52,299 nucleotides of DNA from Lachnospiraceae bacterium (GCA_022510685.1 JAFLTA010000016.1:1-52299); one strand, 5' to 3'. Counted from the stretch's first letter, positions 1 through 9,296 are shown. Translations and numbers: made by a program. The notes: generated from the letters alone by a model not told the origin.

Positions 1-197
<197 letters not shown>

Positions 198-226
198 AGA
201 ATAACACAAAAGAATCCCCAATGCAA
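198..226 (-). promoter_or_regulatory. candidate rpsB promoter
   Basis: On the minus strand TTGCAT (221-226) and TATTCT (198-203) are separated by 17 bases, a plausible SigA promoter. The -35 element lies inside the loop of the thrC terminator, so the two signals overlap. No experimental support. Confidence 0.4.
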
Positions 227-235
227 GGGGATTCT
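211..235 (-). terminator. terminator of thrC
   Basis: A perfect 9-bp stem AGAATCCCC/GGGGATTCT with a 7-base loop begins 19 bases past the thrC stop codon and is followed on the minus strand by TTTTGTG. This is a standard intrinsic terminator. Confidence 0.8.
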
Positions 236-253
236 CGTAAATTTCTTATTTAG

Positions 254-1741
254 CTACATTCCCAGGATGCTCTCCACTGTCTTCTGCATATCTTCCGTCT
301 CGCAAACCGTGTCATGCAGTACCGGTGCAGAGCGTATTTCCTCCACTGCCTGAGGAATCTTCACTCCGGACACCTTGCACAGTTCATCAATCAAAGCAAA
401 GTCGTCCATTCCTTTGTATTTACTGTCGATAGCAGCCATAACACTGGTACCGAATTTATAGGGACTCGCCGTAGAGGCAATCACTGTCTTTGTGGTATCA
501 CCGGTTTTTTCCCGGTAGTCTTTATATACCGCAGAAGCTACTGCCGTATGGGTATCCATTACATAGCCGGACTCTTCATAGACCCTCTTAATCTCCACTG
601 CAGTTTTGTCTTCACTAGCCCATCCACCTACAAAATCTGTAAGCTGTGCCTTCATTTCCGGAGTCAACGTATACTTCCCGGTGCCGGAAAGGGCATTCAT
701 CATATCTGCTGTAGCCTGTGCATCTTCTCCTGCGATACGATAAATAAGACGCTCCAGATTGCTGGAAATCAAAATATCCATGGACGGGGAACTTGTCAAT
801 ATAAACTCACGGTTTCTGTCATAGACACCCGTCTCAAAGAAGTCAAACAACACTTTATTCTCATTGGAAGCACAAATTAATTTTCCTACCGGAATGCCCA
901 TATTCTTTGCATAAAATGCCGCCAGAATATTTCCAAAGTTCCCCGTAGGAACCACGAAATTCACCGGCTCATCTTTCTGAATCACTCCCTGCCCCAGTAA
1001 TCTGGTATAGGCATACACATAGTACACCACCTGTGGCACGAGACGACCAATGTTAATAGAGTTTGCTGAAGAAAACTGATATCCCTTCTCATTCATTCTC
1101 CGTGCAAGCTCTTTGTTATTAAACATTGCCTTTACACCATTCTGTGCGTCATCAAAATTCCCTGTAATGCCGACTACCTTTGTATTGCTGCCCTTCTGTG
1201 TCACCATCTGGCGCTCCTGAATGGCACTCACGCCATTTTTCGGATAGAAAACGATGATACTCGTTCCTTCCACGTCAGCAAAGCCTGCCAGAGCCGCTTT
1301 TCCCGTATCTCCGGAAGTAGCAGTCAAAATGACAATCTCATTAGTTATCTGATTTTTCTTAGCCGAAGTAGTCAAAAGATGTGGCAAAATGGATAGTGCC
1401 ATATCCTTAAACGCAATCGTTGCGCCATGGAATAACTCCAGATAATAGGCACCAGCCTTATCAACTAAAGGCGCAATGGTTTCTGTATCAAACTTACTGT
1501 CATATGCACGGTTTATACATGTTTTTAACTCATCCTCAGTAAAGTCTGTAAAAAATAACTTCATCACCTCATATGCCATCTCCTGGTAATTCATCTTTGC
1601 CACGGCATCCAGGGATACATCCAGCGCAGGAATCTTATCTGGCACAAACAAACCACCATCCTCTGCCAATCCCTTTAAAATAGCTTGTGATGCTGTCACT
1701 TTCGCATTTGCACTACGTGTGCTCTGATACATTACTTTCAT
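254..1741 (-). CDS. thrC: threonine synthase
   Basis: PLP-dependent enzyme that converts O-phosphohomoserine to threonine in the cytoplasm. The 495-residue product has the long (about 500 aa) threonine synthase architecture: an N-terminal lobe beginning MKVMYQSTRS, the PLP lysine region HGATIAFKDMAL, the phosphate-binding segment TATSGDTGKAAL and the VPTGNFGNI stretch. The start at 1741 is chosen because GGAGG lies six bases upstream; a longer reading from 1762 would swallow this site. It stands alone, with its own terminator downstream and a 42-base gap from tarJ upstream; hom and thrB are not in the window. Confidence 0.95.
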   Translation of the reverse strand: MKVMYQSTRSANAKVTASQAILKGLAEDGGLFVPDKIPALDVSLDAVAKMNYQEMAYEVMKLFFTDFTEDELKTCINRAYDSKFDTETIAPLVDKAGAYYLELFHGATIAFKDMALSILPHLLTTSAKKNQITNEIVILTATSGDTGKAALAGFADVEGTSIIVFYPKNGVSAIQERQMVTQKGSNTKVVGITGNFDDAQNGVKAMFNNKELARRMNEKGYQFSSANSINIGRLVPQVVYYVYAYTRLLGQGVIQKDEPVNFVVPTGNFGNILAAFYAKNMGIPVGKLICASNENKVLFDFFETGVYDRNREFILTSSPSMDILISSNLERLIYRIAGEDAQATADMMNALSGTGKYTLTPEMKAQLTDFVGGWASEDKTAVEIKRVYEESGYVMDTHTAVASAVYKDYREKTGDTTKTVIASTASPYKFGTSVMAAIDSKYKGMDDFALIDELCKVSGVKIPQAVEEIRSAPVLHDTVCETEDMQKTVESILGM

Positions 1742-1803
1742 GTTATCCTCCATTCCATACATTGTATTTCATTTTTATATTTTATCAAAAAATAATTTAT
1801 CCT

Positions 1804-2829
1804 TTACTGCATCCAGTGCATAATTGTTTTTCCCATACTTTTGTGAATATCCATCTCAAAAGCTTTCACCATATCCTGAATGGAGCTGACTTCCACCTGC
1901 GCCCCCACAATATTATTCAGATAATTAATAATCTCCGGATGGCTCTGGTACAATTCCACTGTCTTTAAGAAATCCTCTCTGCCACTGCGGCTGCTGCCAT
2001 AAATACGCAATCCCTTTTCCAACACCATACGGGTAAAAATCGGCACCGGATACTCAGAAACTCCCAACAGAGCGATGGTCCCCTCCGGCTCAATATGTTC
2101 TATCATTTGCTCAATGACACTTTGGGAGGCAGCACCGCCCACGCACTCAAACGCGTGATCCACATACATATCCTCAGGGATATCCGTCACCCGGAAAGTT
2201 CCGTCAGCAAAAGCAAAATTAGCTAGTTTTTCCGAATCGACACCAAAAATATATAACTTAATCTCCGGAAACATTGCCCGGAAAAATACTGCCGTAATAA
2301 AACCCAGATTACCGTCCCCCCATATACCCACGGAATTTCTACGCCCGTGAGCAAACTTATCAAAGCGGCGCAACGCATGGACGCTGACAGAAACTAACTC
2401 CGTAAATGAGGCAATGACCTTGTCGACCCCCTCCGGCAGCGCTACAATTCTATCGGGATTTAACGCCACATACTCCTGCATAAAACCGTCAAAACCGCTG
2501 GCTCGAAACTTACTGGAGCGCAAATAATTTTCCCCAATCACCTCATCCTGCTGTGTAGGGGTATTAGGTATCATAATAACACTCTGCCCTGACTGAAAAT
2601 TCCCCGTTGGATCAAATACTACATCGCCAATCCCCTCATGGATAAGTGCCATGGGAAGTTTTTCTTTTAATACGTCAGCCTGTCTGGTTCCCTGATAATA
2701 TCTTTGATCTGCATGACAAATAGACAGGTGAGTAGGTCGTACAATCACCTGGTCGCCAAACAGAACCAAATCACTAAATTCCACTTCAAATCGTCTTGGA
2801 GAAACAAGACGGTACACTGCATTTAACAT
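1804..2829 (-). CDS. tarJ: ribulose-5-phosphate reductase TarJ (CDP-ribitol synthesis)
   Basis: A 341-residue medium-chain dehydrogenase that reduces ribulose 5-phosphate to ribitol 5-phosphate with NADPH. It begins MLNAVYRLVSPRRFEVEF and carries the SICHADQRYY zinc-ligand region and the GDGNLGF nucleotide-binding loop, the layout I know from TarJ proteins. Its start codon overlaps the end of tarI by seven bases, so the two are translationally coupled and form the TarIJ complex that makes CDP-ribitol. No teichoic acid polymerase or flippase lies nearby, so the use made of CDP-ribitol (teichoic acid or ribitol-phosphate-decorated glycan) is not shown here. Confidence 0.88.
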   Translation of the reverse strand: MLNAVYRLVSPRRFEVEFSDLVLFGDQVIVRPTHLSICHADQRYYQGTRQADVLKEKLPMALIHEGIGDVVFDPTGNFQSGQSVIMIPNTPTQQDEVIGENYLRSSKFRASGFDGFMQEYVALNPDRIVALPEGVDKVIASFTELVSVSVHALRRFDKFAHGRRNSVGIWGDGNLGFITAVFFRAMFPEIKLYIFGVDSEKLANFAFADGTFRVTDIPEDMYVDHAFECVGGAASQSVIEQMIEHIEPEGTIALLGVSEYPVPIFTRMVLEKGLRIYGSSRSGREDFLKTVELYQSHPEIINYLNNIVGAQVEVSSIQDMVKAFEMDIHKSMGKTIMHWMQ

Positions 2830-3545
2830 TCGCTTTCCATCTCCCCGTTTTGAATCAACGACTCTGCAACACGTAAATCATAGGGATAAGTAATTTTTAT
2901 ATTAAATACCTCTCCCCGAACTAAATGCACTTTTTCACCCTTAATAACAAATATCTTGGAGGCATCTGTAAGAATAGCCTTCTCTTCATCTGTGAGGGAA
3001 TAATATAACTCCTTTAACTTCTTTGCATTAAATGTTTGTGGTGTCTGCCCCTGGTACATCTGAGAGCGGTCCGGTACAGCAGTTATCACCTTACCGTCCT
3101 CACTTGCCACAATAGTATCCGTAGCAGCAATCACCGTATCTACTGCACCATACTGCAGACCATATTTTATGTTGTCCTCAATGATTCGATGGGTCAAAAA
3201 CGGACGTACTGAGTCATGGGTAACTAACAATGTGTCATCCTCCAGTCCATAGTTTTCCTCAACATAGCGAATAGAATTCATAATGGTCTCATTTCTGGTC
3301 GTTCCACCTTCCAGAACAACAACCCGGTCTGTTTCTCCCATATATTGTTTCACCAGATTCCTTGTATGCTCCACCCATTGTTTCGGACAGAGAACAATAA
3401 TTTTTTCCATGCCCGTATGCACAAAAAACTTCTCAATAGTGTGTACAATGATAGGCTTATCACCAATTTTAATAAACTGTTTCGGTTTTTCTGCGTTTCC
3501 CATGCGGCTTCCGATGCCGCCTGCCAAAATCACTCCAAATACCAT
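2823..3545 (-). CDS. tarI: ribitol-5-phosphate cytidylyltransferase TarI
   Basis: Transfers CMP from CTP to ribitol 5-phosphate. The 240-residue IspD-fold protein has the nucleotide loop ILAGGIGSRMG followed by KPKQF near the N-terminus, VTHDSVRPF around residue 105 and a C-terminal KITYPYDLR motif. IspD is the alternative, but the following tarJ and the overall similarity make TarI the better call. The start at 3545 has GAGGG six bases upstream; a start at 3557 would add four residues but has only a weak site. Overlaps tarJ by seven bases. Confidence 0.88.
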   Translation of the reverse strand: MVFGVILAGGIGSRMGNAEKPKQFIKIGDKPIIVHTIEKFFVHTGMEKIIVLCPKQWVEHTRNLVKQYMGETDRVVVLEGGTTRNETIMNSIRYVEENYGLEDDTLLVTHDSVRPFLTHRIIEDNIKYGLQYGAVDTVIAATDTIVASEDGKVITAVPDRSQMYQGQTPQTFNAKKLKELYYSLTDEEKAILTDASKIFVIKGEKVHLVRGEVFNIKITYPYDLRVAESLIQNGEMESEC

Positions 3546-3571
3546 ACTATCCCTCATTTCTTATTTATTTT

Positions 3572-4786
3572 CTAAATATGCCTCAGCAATGCTTCCTGTT
3601 TTCCCCACTTACATCCCTCTTTGCAGGAAAAATCTAAATATCCGCAGCGGGCACATGGTTTTCCGTCCTCCAGCAAATCATCCATACGTCTCTGGTTGGC
3701 AGCGGACAGGTTTTGTCTGTCCTCCATAAAATTTTCTACCAGTTTTTCCGTAATGCGCATAATTTCTAACTGGGCCCTGCCGCACATACGCTCCTTGCAT
3801 TTTAACACAAAATCTTCAAAGAGTCCCTGCTCCGTCACAGACACCAGCATTCCTTGAGGATATTGTTCCCCAACACTCTCTATATCCTCCAGCCATTCCT
3901 GCCGCAGATGTTCATCCTGCAGGATTTCCGGCACATAATACCCAAACTCTCCCGGCTCATTTCCCGAAAAATTAATTTTCACGCGCAGCGTACGATGCCT
4001 TTGTTCCTGTGCTACCTGGGCAAAAGAAGCATAAAATTTCGCCGTGTACACATCCCCGTAAAATTCAATATTATCGTCATCAAATTTACCATTTGCCTGC
4101 ACCGGCATAAAACGAAAGTATTCGTTTTTGTTATCGTGGAAATTCCGTTTGCCTCCTACCACATCCGTCAATGATTTCACAAGTTGTCTCAATTCATCTG
4201 CCAGTCGCTCATTAAATCCACCCTGTAGCCTCTGCAAGTTTGCAACCATATTTTCTGTCCAGTCGATGACATAAAAGATATTACGGAATGGCAGAGAATA
4301 TACCATGGAAGTGGGACAAAATACAGACAACATATAGCGGGCATTTTCATAGGCGAGCTTGTCCGCCTCCTTATCTGTAAATTTCCCCTCATACTCACGC
4401 ATAATCTCATCCAATAAAATCCTATGCCACTTTTCGTATAAGCGTTCCTCTGCCTCCGTCTGCGCCTTCATCTTGGTATATCTGGCACTCTTTTCAGAAG
4501 TATTGGATACACCAATGGAATTTAACAACATGGCAATGATTTTAGGACACTGAATTTCCATATTCACCATGCTGTGCTGAAATACAGAATGGTGCCCATT
4601 ATCTGCCGTATTTTTCGCCCGCTTCAATGCCTTTTCCGGCTCCTGCATGCGAATAGTTGCATAGCCGTCAGCCGCATAACAGGTACCTGCATATTTTCCA
4701 CCAAAAAGGGTAAGTTCTTCATTCATCTTCTCCGGCTCCACTCCTGCGGTTTCCCGGGAATATCCTATTGTGTTTATTGCAATCAT
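3572..4786 (-). CDS. divergent ThyX-family (FAD-dependent thymidylate synthase-like) protein
   Basis: A 404-residue protein, nearly twice the usual ThyX length. Residues 63-103 show the ThyX-like stretches NGHHSVFQH and SEKSARY, and residues 147-176 resemble the ThyX ENAR...LP...N-R segment, but the RHR part of the signature is missing in this half. A QEQRHRTLR motif appears instead at residues 261-269 in a second, apparently related half. A Cys cluster (CARCGY, SCKEGC) closes the protein. Known ThyX methylates dUMP using methylene-THF and FAD; whether this protein does so is uncertain because the signature is split. The start has only a short AGG site four bases upstream. It lies 27 bases upstream of tarI on the same strand. 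Confidence 0.6.
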   Translation of the reverse strand: MIAINTIGYSRETAGVEPEKMNEELTLFGGKYAGTCYAADGYATIRMQEPEKALKRAKNTADNGHHSVFQHSMVNMEIQCPKIIAMLLNSIGVSNTSEKSARYTKMKAQTEAEERLYEKWHRILLDEIMREYEGKFTDKEADKLAYENARYMLSVFCPTSMVYSLPFRNIFYVIDWTENMVANLQRLQGGFNERLADELRQLVKSLTDVVGGKRNFHDNKNEYFRFMPVQANGKFDDDNIEFYGDVYTAKFYASFAQVAQEQRHRTLRVKINFSGNEPGEFGYYVPEILQDEHLRQEWLEDIESVGEQYPQGMLVSVTEQGLFEDFVLKCKERMCGRAQLEIMRITEKLVENFMEDRQNLSAANQRRMDDLLEDGKPCARCGYLDFSCKEGCKWGKQEALLRHI

Positions 4787-4833
4787 CTAACCTGCATTCC
4801 TTTCTCTACACACGTTTCTTACCCATAATACCA

Positions 4834-4864
4834 CAAAAGCAGAGTAGAATCCACTCTGCTTTTG
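4834..4864 (-). terminator. terminator after the L,D-transpeptidase gene
   Basis: A perfect 12-bp stem (CAAAAGCAGAGT and its complement) with a 7-base loop, 40 bases past the stop of the 4905-6626 gene. The descending arm ends CTTTTG in both directions, so it may act weakly on either strand. Confidence 0.65.
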
Positions 4865-4904
4865 CACCTGTTTTTCTATCGCTTTTTATTTGATTCAATA
4901 TACA

Positions 4905-6626
4905 CTACGAAGCACTATTGCCACCAGCATCTTCTTCCGTATTTGCATTTTGCTCAGGTAACGGTTTCTGCGTTGCAACCGGTTCCTTTGTTGCCTTAAC
5001 GGAAGGATTTTTCGTCTTTTTCGGTTTCGCTGTTTTCTTTGGTTTCGCCGTCTTTTTCGGTTTCTTTGTCTTCTTCGGCTTCTGCGTCTTTTTCGGCTTC
5101 TCCGTCTTCTTCGGCTTCTCCGTCTTCTTTGGTTTCGGTGTTACCGAAGCCTTCGGAGATTCGCTGGCTTTCACCTTTGCCTTAGAAATGATATCCTTCT
5201 GATAATAACAGATAACCGGAGTATCTTTCTGTACCAACCCGAAAACCGTCTTAGCTATTGATGGCGGCAGATTGACACAACCATGAGATCCTCCTGTCTT
5301 ATATATACTTCCTCCGAATTGACTACGCCAGCTGGCGTCATGCAAACCTACACCACCGTTAAATGGCATCCAATAGCTTACCGGTGTTGCATATCCTTCC
5401 CCACGCAGAATGGCATCTCTCTGCTTGTAGGTAATACTATAAGTTCCTGCAGGAGTTCCATTCCCTCTGGATACATTTCCCGTTACACATGCTGAATCTA
5501 AAACTACTTTTCCTTTTTTTGTGATATATACATGCTGCCCGGTTAAATCTACCTCCACATAGGTGTCGCCATAATCATTATCTCCATAAGCGGCTGCCGT
5601 CTGGCGATACTCCGGAGTGCGTTTTGTAACGGCACCTTTTTCAATCAGTTTAATGAGCTTTTTCGTCTCTTTCTCCGTATCCATCCACCATCCGTAATCA
5701 CCACCGTAAACCATCACGGTATCTCCATAGGCAGTCGTAAATTTACGATCGGTAAAGATGGTGTCATACGTTTTACGCAGATTCTCTACAAACTCAGCAA
5801 CTTTTTTCTCTTTTATCTTAACGCTGCCATCCTCTGTCACGGTGAGCCATTTATTCAATTTGCTACCATCCAGAACAACAGTATCATCTCCGAACTCGTA
5901 TGTAATTTTTGCTCCTACATAACGGTTCATCTCATCCAGCGTTTTAGCCAGAGTTTCACTTTCACAAGTCAAATTTGCCTTCTGATAACAGTCTTTCTCC
6001 TCCAGATTCACTTCATCTTTCAGACCGGATACAGCCCAAGTCACTGCCTCCAAAGTAGCCGCTTCGTCTAAGATATCTCCTGGTTTTTCCTCAACAATCT
6101 GGTAACCGAAACCATCTACATATCCGGACACCGTCGCATTTTCCGCTTTCGTCCCCTCTTTATCAACAATGCCCTTCAGACTGCTTACTGCTTTCTCCAA
6201 TAAAGATTCATCATAGGAAATACTATGTCCGATTTCATACTCATCCTGTTCACCCAGCAAGAACGTAACCAGACTCTGCTCCTCTAAAATATCATAAAGA
6301 GGTTTTTCATCTCCCACCAGCAATCCGATTTCGCCACCGCTGATCTTCTCCGAAAACAGAGTTTCCTCTCTGGTCTGTGAATCTACCTGCCTCTGTATGA
6401 TCTCAAGGGTATAATCGCCAATCCGGGTACACAACTCCTCGACTCCCATCCCGGATACGTCAATACCATTCACTATGGTTCCTCTCGCAAAATGTTTTTC
6501 CGCGTAGGCGTTTACTCCGAAAAATGCGGCTGCCCCCGCAACTACCGTAATAGCAGCAATCACAAGCCCTTTATGCCTGGTGAAAATATTCCTCTTTCTC
6601 ATTCTATCATCATTCCTTCTCATCAT
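4905..6626 (-). CDS. membrane-anchored L,D-transpeptidase (YkuD domain) with Lys/Pro tail
   Basis: Predicted extracytoplasmic enzyme forming 3-3 peptidoglycan cross-links or attaching groups to the wall. Residues 1-20 are basic, 21-40 form a single membrane segment, about 45-340 match the two putative peptidoglycan-binding (PG4-type) repeats often seen before YkuD, and about 358-475 are the YkuD domain with HD at 429-430 and SHGC, catalytic Cys 450, at 447-450. Residues about 498-539 are six-residue Lys/Pro/Thr repeats (PKKTEK, PKKTAK), followed by a neutral Ser/Asn-rich end. The start has AGGAAGG just upstream; the second Met is an alternative. Single-gene unit between its own promoter and terminator. 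Confidence 0.88.
   Translation of the reverse strand: MMRRNDDRMRKRNIFTRHKGLVIAAITVVAGAAAFFGVNAYAEKHFARGTIVNGIDVSGMGVEELCTRIGDYTLEIIQRQVDSQTREETLFSEKISGGEIGLLVGDEKPLYDILEEQSLVTFLLGEQDEYEIGHSISYDESLLEKAVSSLKGIVDKEGTKAENATVSGYVDGFGYQIVEEKPGDILDEAATLEAVTWAVSGLKDEVNLEEKDCYQKANLTCESETLAKTLDEMNRYVGAKITYEFGDDTVVLDGSKLNKWLTVTEDGSVKIKEKKVAEFVENLRKTYDTIFTDRKFTTAYGDTVMVYGGDYGWWMDTEKETKKLIKLIEKGAVTKRTPEYRQTAAAYGDNDYGDTYVEVDLTGQHVYITKKGKVVLDSACVTGNVSRGNGTPAGTYSITYKQRDAILRGEGYATPVSYWMPFNGGVGLHDASWRSQFGGSIYKTGGSHGCVNLPPSIAKTVFGLVQKDTPVICYYQKDIISKAKVKASESPKASVTPKPKKTEKPKKTEKPKKTQKPKKTKKPKKTAKPKKTAKPKKTKNPSVKATKEPVATQKPLPEQNANTEEDAGGNSAS
5010..5135 (-). repeat. 18-bp coding repeat for PKKTxK units
   Basis: Inside the transpeptidase gene an imperfect 18-bp unit is repeated about seven times, coding for Pro-Lys-Lys-Thr-x-Lys. 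The opposite strand reads as Phe/Gly-rich open frames, which are shadows of this repeat. The cationic tail may bind wall polymers or teichoic acid; that is inference. Confidence 0.75.
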
Positions 6627-6655
6627 AATCCTTCCTATTTTTTGGGTGCTGTTTT

Positions 6656-6684
6656 AGTATATAACGCTTACTCAATCTTGTAAA
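6656..6684 (-). promoter_or_regulatory. promoter of the L,D-transpeptidase gene
   Basis: TTTACA (6679-6684) and TATACT (6656-6661) on the minus strand with 17-base spacing, about 30 bases upstream of the start codon. Close to the SigA consensus. Confidence 0.65.
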
Positions 6685-6761
6685 GTGGTTTTTTTCATGT
6701 TATACCTTTTGCACATCTCGTACTTAAACCAACGCATTCGCTTTCATAAAATTTGCACAAA

Positions 6762-7256
6762 TCACCGATTATCAATTTTCTCCGGATACATATCATGCCA
6801 GATAAGCCGGTCATTTGCCATTTTTTCCCACTTTGTCCCGGGTATTCCGTAATTGCAGTATGGGTCAATAGAAATCCCCCCGCGCGGAGTAAATTTCCCC
6901 CATACTTCAATATATTTCGGTTTCATTAGCTTCACCAGGTCCTTCATGATAATATTGACACAGTCCTCGTGGAAATCTCCATGATTGCGGAAACTGAACA
7001 GATACAATTTCAACGACTTACTCTCTACCATCCGCTCTCCCGGCACATACGAAATCGTGATAGTCGCAAAATCCGGTTGCCCGGTTATCGGGCAAAGACT
7101 TGTAAACTCCGGACAATTAAACTTCACGAAATAGTCATTTTCGGGATGCTTGTTTTCAAAGGTTTCCAAGACCTGCGGTGCGTAATCCTGTGCATATTCC
7201 GTACTCTGCTTTCCCAATAGAGTAACGCTTTTTTCCTGTTTGCGCTCTGTCTCCAT
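6762..7256 (-). CDS. queF: NADPH-dependent 7-cyano-7-deazaguanine reductase
   Basis: Reduces preQ0 to preQ1, the last step before insertion into tRNA. The 164-residue protein is the short, single-domain QueF type. The catalytic Cys 55 and Asp 62 lie in [16 protein letters not shown], and the NADPH/preQ0 motif [20 protein letters not shown] is present at residues 78-97. GGTAGGGAAGAA precedes the ATG. Last gene of the que operon, 70 bases behind queC. I see no strong terminator in the 100 bases that follow. Confidence 0.95.
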   Translation of the reverse strand: METERKQEKSVTLLGKQSTEYAQDYAPQVLETFENKHPENDYFVKFNCPEFTSLCPITGQPDFATITISYVPGERMVESKSLKLYLFSFRNHGDFHEDCVNIIMKDLVKLMKPKYIEVWGKFTPRGGISIDPYCNYGIPGTKWEKMANDRLIWHDMYPEKIDNR

Positions 7257-7326
7257 TTCTTCCCTACCTCTTTCATTCTATGATTAATTGATATATAAAT
7301 GCATCAAAACATATTGCATTTTTCGC

Positions 7327-8001
7327 CTATATGGGATCTTCTACTCCATTCGCCCGAAATGCGGCAGCCCGGTCACGGCATGTTCCGCATATTCCACAGG
7401 GAGCATCCTGTCCCTCATAACAGCTCCACGTCAGTTCATACGGAACTTTCAGCCGAAGTCCTTCGCGAACAATATCTGCCTTACTTTTCTTTACAAAAGG
7501 AGCTTCGATACGAAGTCGTTTCCCACTGCCTAGGTAAATCGCCTCTCCCATTGCCTTATGAAAATCATCACTGCAATCCGGATAGGCATTGCCTGCCGCA
7601 TCGTCCGCATGTGCGCCGTAATAAATCACCTCACAGCCTTTTGCCAGAGCAATACTTGCTGCTCCGGACAAAAACAAACCATTCCGAAACGGAACATAGG
7701 TAGACACGGGATTTCCCTCTGTATTCTCTAACTGTTGTGCATAGGTTTCTTTGGGAATCTCTTCCCCGGAATGCTGCAACAGGGAACTATCACTATAGGA
7801 AAAGATTTTTTGCATATCTAACGAAAGATATTCCACTTCATAATATTTTGCAATTGCCTTTGCAGCCTCTATCTCTCGAATATGTTTCTGCCCATAGGAT
7901 ATAGTAAGAGCTGCCACATTTTCCCGTCCATAACGTTCTATCGCCATTCCCAGGCAAGTGGTGCTGTCCACACCGCCGCTAAAAAGAACCATCGCTTTCA
8001 T
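7327..8001 (-). CDS. queC: 7-cyano-7-deazaguanine synthase
   Basis: ATP-dependent ligase turning 7-carboxy-7-deazaguanine plus ammonia into preQ0. The 224-residue protein opens with the PP-loop SGGVDS at residues 8-13 and ends with the four-Cys zinc site (SCYEG, CGICGTC). SD AAGGAG precedes the start. It lies 14 bases behind folE in the queuosine operon. Confidence 0.95.
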   Translation of the reverse strand: MKAMVLFSGGVDSTTCLGMAIERYGRENVAALTISYGQKHIREIEAAKAIAKYYEVEYLSLDMQKIFSYSDSSLLQHSGEEIPKETYAQQLENTEGNPVSTYVPFRNGLFLSGAASIALAKGCEVIYYGAHADDAAGNAYPDCSDDFHKAMGEAIYLGSGKRLRIEAPFVKKSKADIVREGLRLKVPYELTWSCYEGQDAPCGICGTCRDRAAAFRANGVEDPI

Positions 8002-8015
8002 AACGCATTCTCTCC

Positions 8016-8594
8016 TTATGCAAATAATCTAAGCTGTAAGTTTCTGTCATCCTTAAACTTTCCCCTCAAGGTGTACGTCTTTGTAGTAGCAGCATTTTTC
8101 TTGATTCCTCTGGCAGTCATACAGCTATGCGTCCCTTCGATGATTACTGCCACATCTTCACTACCTAAAATTTCCTGCATGATTTCCGCAATATCCGATC
8201 CAATGCGCTCCTGTAGCTGCAGCCGCTTCCCCACCATATCGGCAATGCGGGCAATCTTACTTAACCCGATTACCTTATCTTTAGGAATATAAGCTACAGT
8301 CACCTTCATATCATACATTAACGCCAGATGATGCTCACAGTAGCTAAATACATCAATGTCTTTTACAACAACCATATCCTGCTCCGTCTGCTGAAATTCC
8401 ACCCTCTCAGAAAACGTTTTATCAAACATCTCGGCAATCTCATGATTGGTGTAATTCATTCCCTCAAATACTTCCTCGTACATCCGGGCAACTCTCTCCG
8501 GTGTCTCACGCAAGCCCTCCCGGTCAGGGTCATCCCCCAATGCTATCAATATTCCCCGGACATGTTCCCGGATTGCATCTATATCAATTGCCAT
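8016..8594 (-). CDS. folE: GTP cyclohydrolase I
   Basis: Converts GTP to dihydroneopterin triphosphate, the first step of both folate and queuosine synthesis. The 192-residue protein shows [14 protein letters not shown], the zinc-binding YCEHHLA and HSCMTARG with the second Cys ligand. Its place between queE and queC shows it feeds QueD in this operon; it may also supply folate. SD GAGGA precedes the ATG. Confidence 0.95.
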   Translation of the reverse strand: MAIDIDAIREHVRGILIALGDDPDREGLRETPERVARMYEEVFEGMNYTNHEIAEMFDKTFSERVEFQQTEQDMVVVKDIDVFSYCEHHLALMYDMKVTVAYIPKDKVIGLSKIARIADMVGKRLQLQERIGSDIAEIMQEILGSEDVAVIIEGTHSCMTARGIKKNAATTKTYTLRGKFKDDRNLQLRLFA

Positions 8595-8627
8595 ATTTTG
8601 TCCTCACTTTCCATCCATTGATAATGA

Positions 8628-9296
8628 TTATACGCCCCGCGTCTGTGAATCCCATATAAATTTATGAAGCTGCAACTGTAATTTCACACCATTCAGGCAT
8701 CGCTCCCTAAGAAATTCCACAATCTCCACCGGTTCTATAAGACCGAATACCGGGCTGAAAAACACTGCACACCGGTCACTTAGACTATACTCTGTCATCA
8801 CTTGCTCTGCTCTCTCTAAATCCGCCCTATGAGAAACCACGAACTTCACGGTATCTGCAGAAGTGATTCCCCGAAAATTTTCATCACACATATGTTCTTC
8901 CATGCCGCTTCCGGGTAATTTATAGTCAATAGTAAAAGAGGGCGAATTTTTATAATGACGGAATGGTCGTATCGGTATGCTTCCATTCGTCTCAATTTCC
9001 ACCTGAAGACTCTCCTCCTCAGACAGCCGCTTTAACAACACCTCTATTTCCGGATGTGCCAAAGGTTCTCCCCCCGTCAGCGTCACACGACGTATTCCCG
9101 AATCCAACACCCTCCTGCAAATCTGCTCCTCCGTCACCACTTGACAGGACGCATCACCAGTACATGCCCAGGCTGTATCACAGTAAGAGCAGTGCAGATT
9201 ACATCCCTTCAAACGCACAAAAGACGCCAGTTCTCCAGCAAAACGTCCCTCTCCATTGATGCTCTCAAATATCTCCGCCACATGAAATTCTGCCAT
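8628..9296 (-). CDS. queE: 7-carboxy-7-deazaguanine synthase (radical SAM)
   Basis: Radical SAM enzyme rearranging 6-carboxytetrahydropterin to 7-carboxy-7-deazaguanine. With the start chosen here (MAEFHVAEIFESINGEG, 222 aa) the protein lines up with known QueE N-termini, and a GGGG site lies six bases upstream. Starts at 9329 or 9362 are open too. The iron-sulfur motif is C-x3-C-x2-C at residues 32-39 (GCNLHCSYCD), followed by TLTGGEPL. Between queD and folE in the operon. Confidence 0.92.
   Translation of the reverse strand: MAEFHVAEIFESINGEGRFAGELASFVRLKGCNLHCSYCDTAWACTGDASCQVVTEEQICRRVLDSGIRRVTLTGGEPLAHPEIEVLLKRLSEEESLQVEIETNGSIPIRPFRHYKNSPSFTIDYKLPGSGMEEHMCDENFRGITSADTVKFVVSHRADLERAEQVMTEYSLSDRCAVFFSPVFGLIEPVEIVEFLRERCLNGVKLQLQLHKFIWDSQTRGV

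Noticed and set aside
4918-5202. Phe/Gly-rich 94-residue plus-strand frame.
   Set aside because: It is the reverse reading of the Lys/Pro repeat in the L,D-transpeptidase gene.
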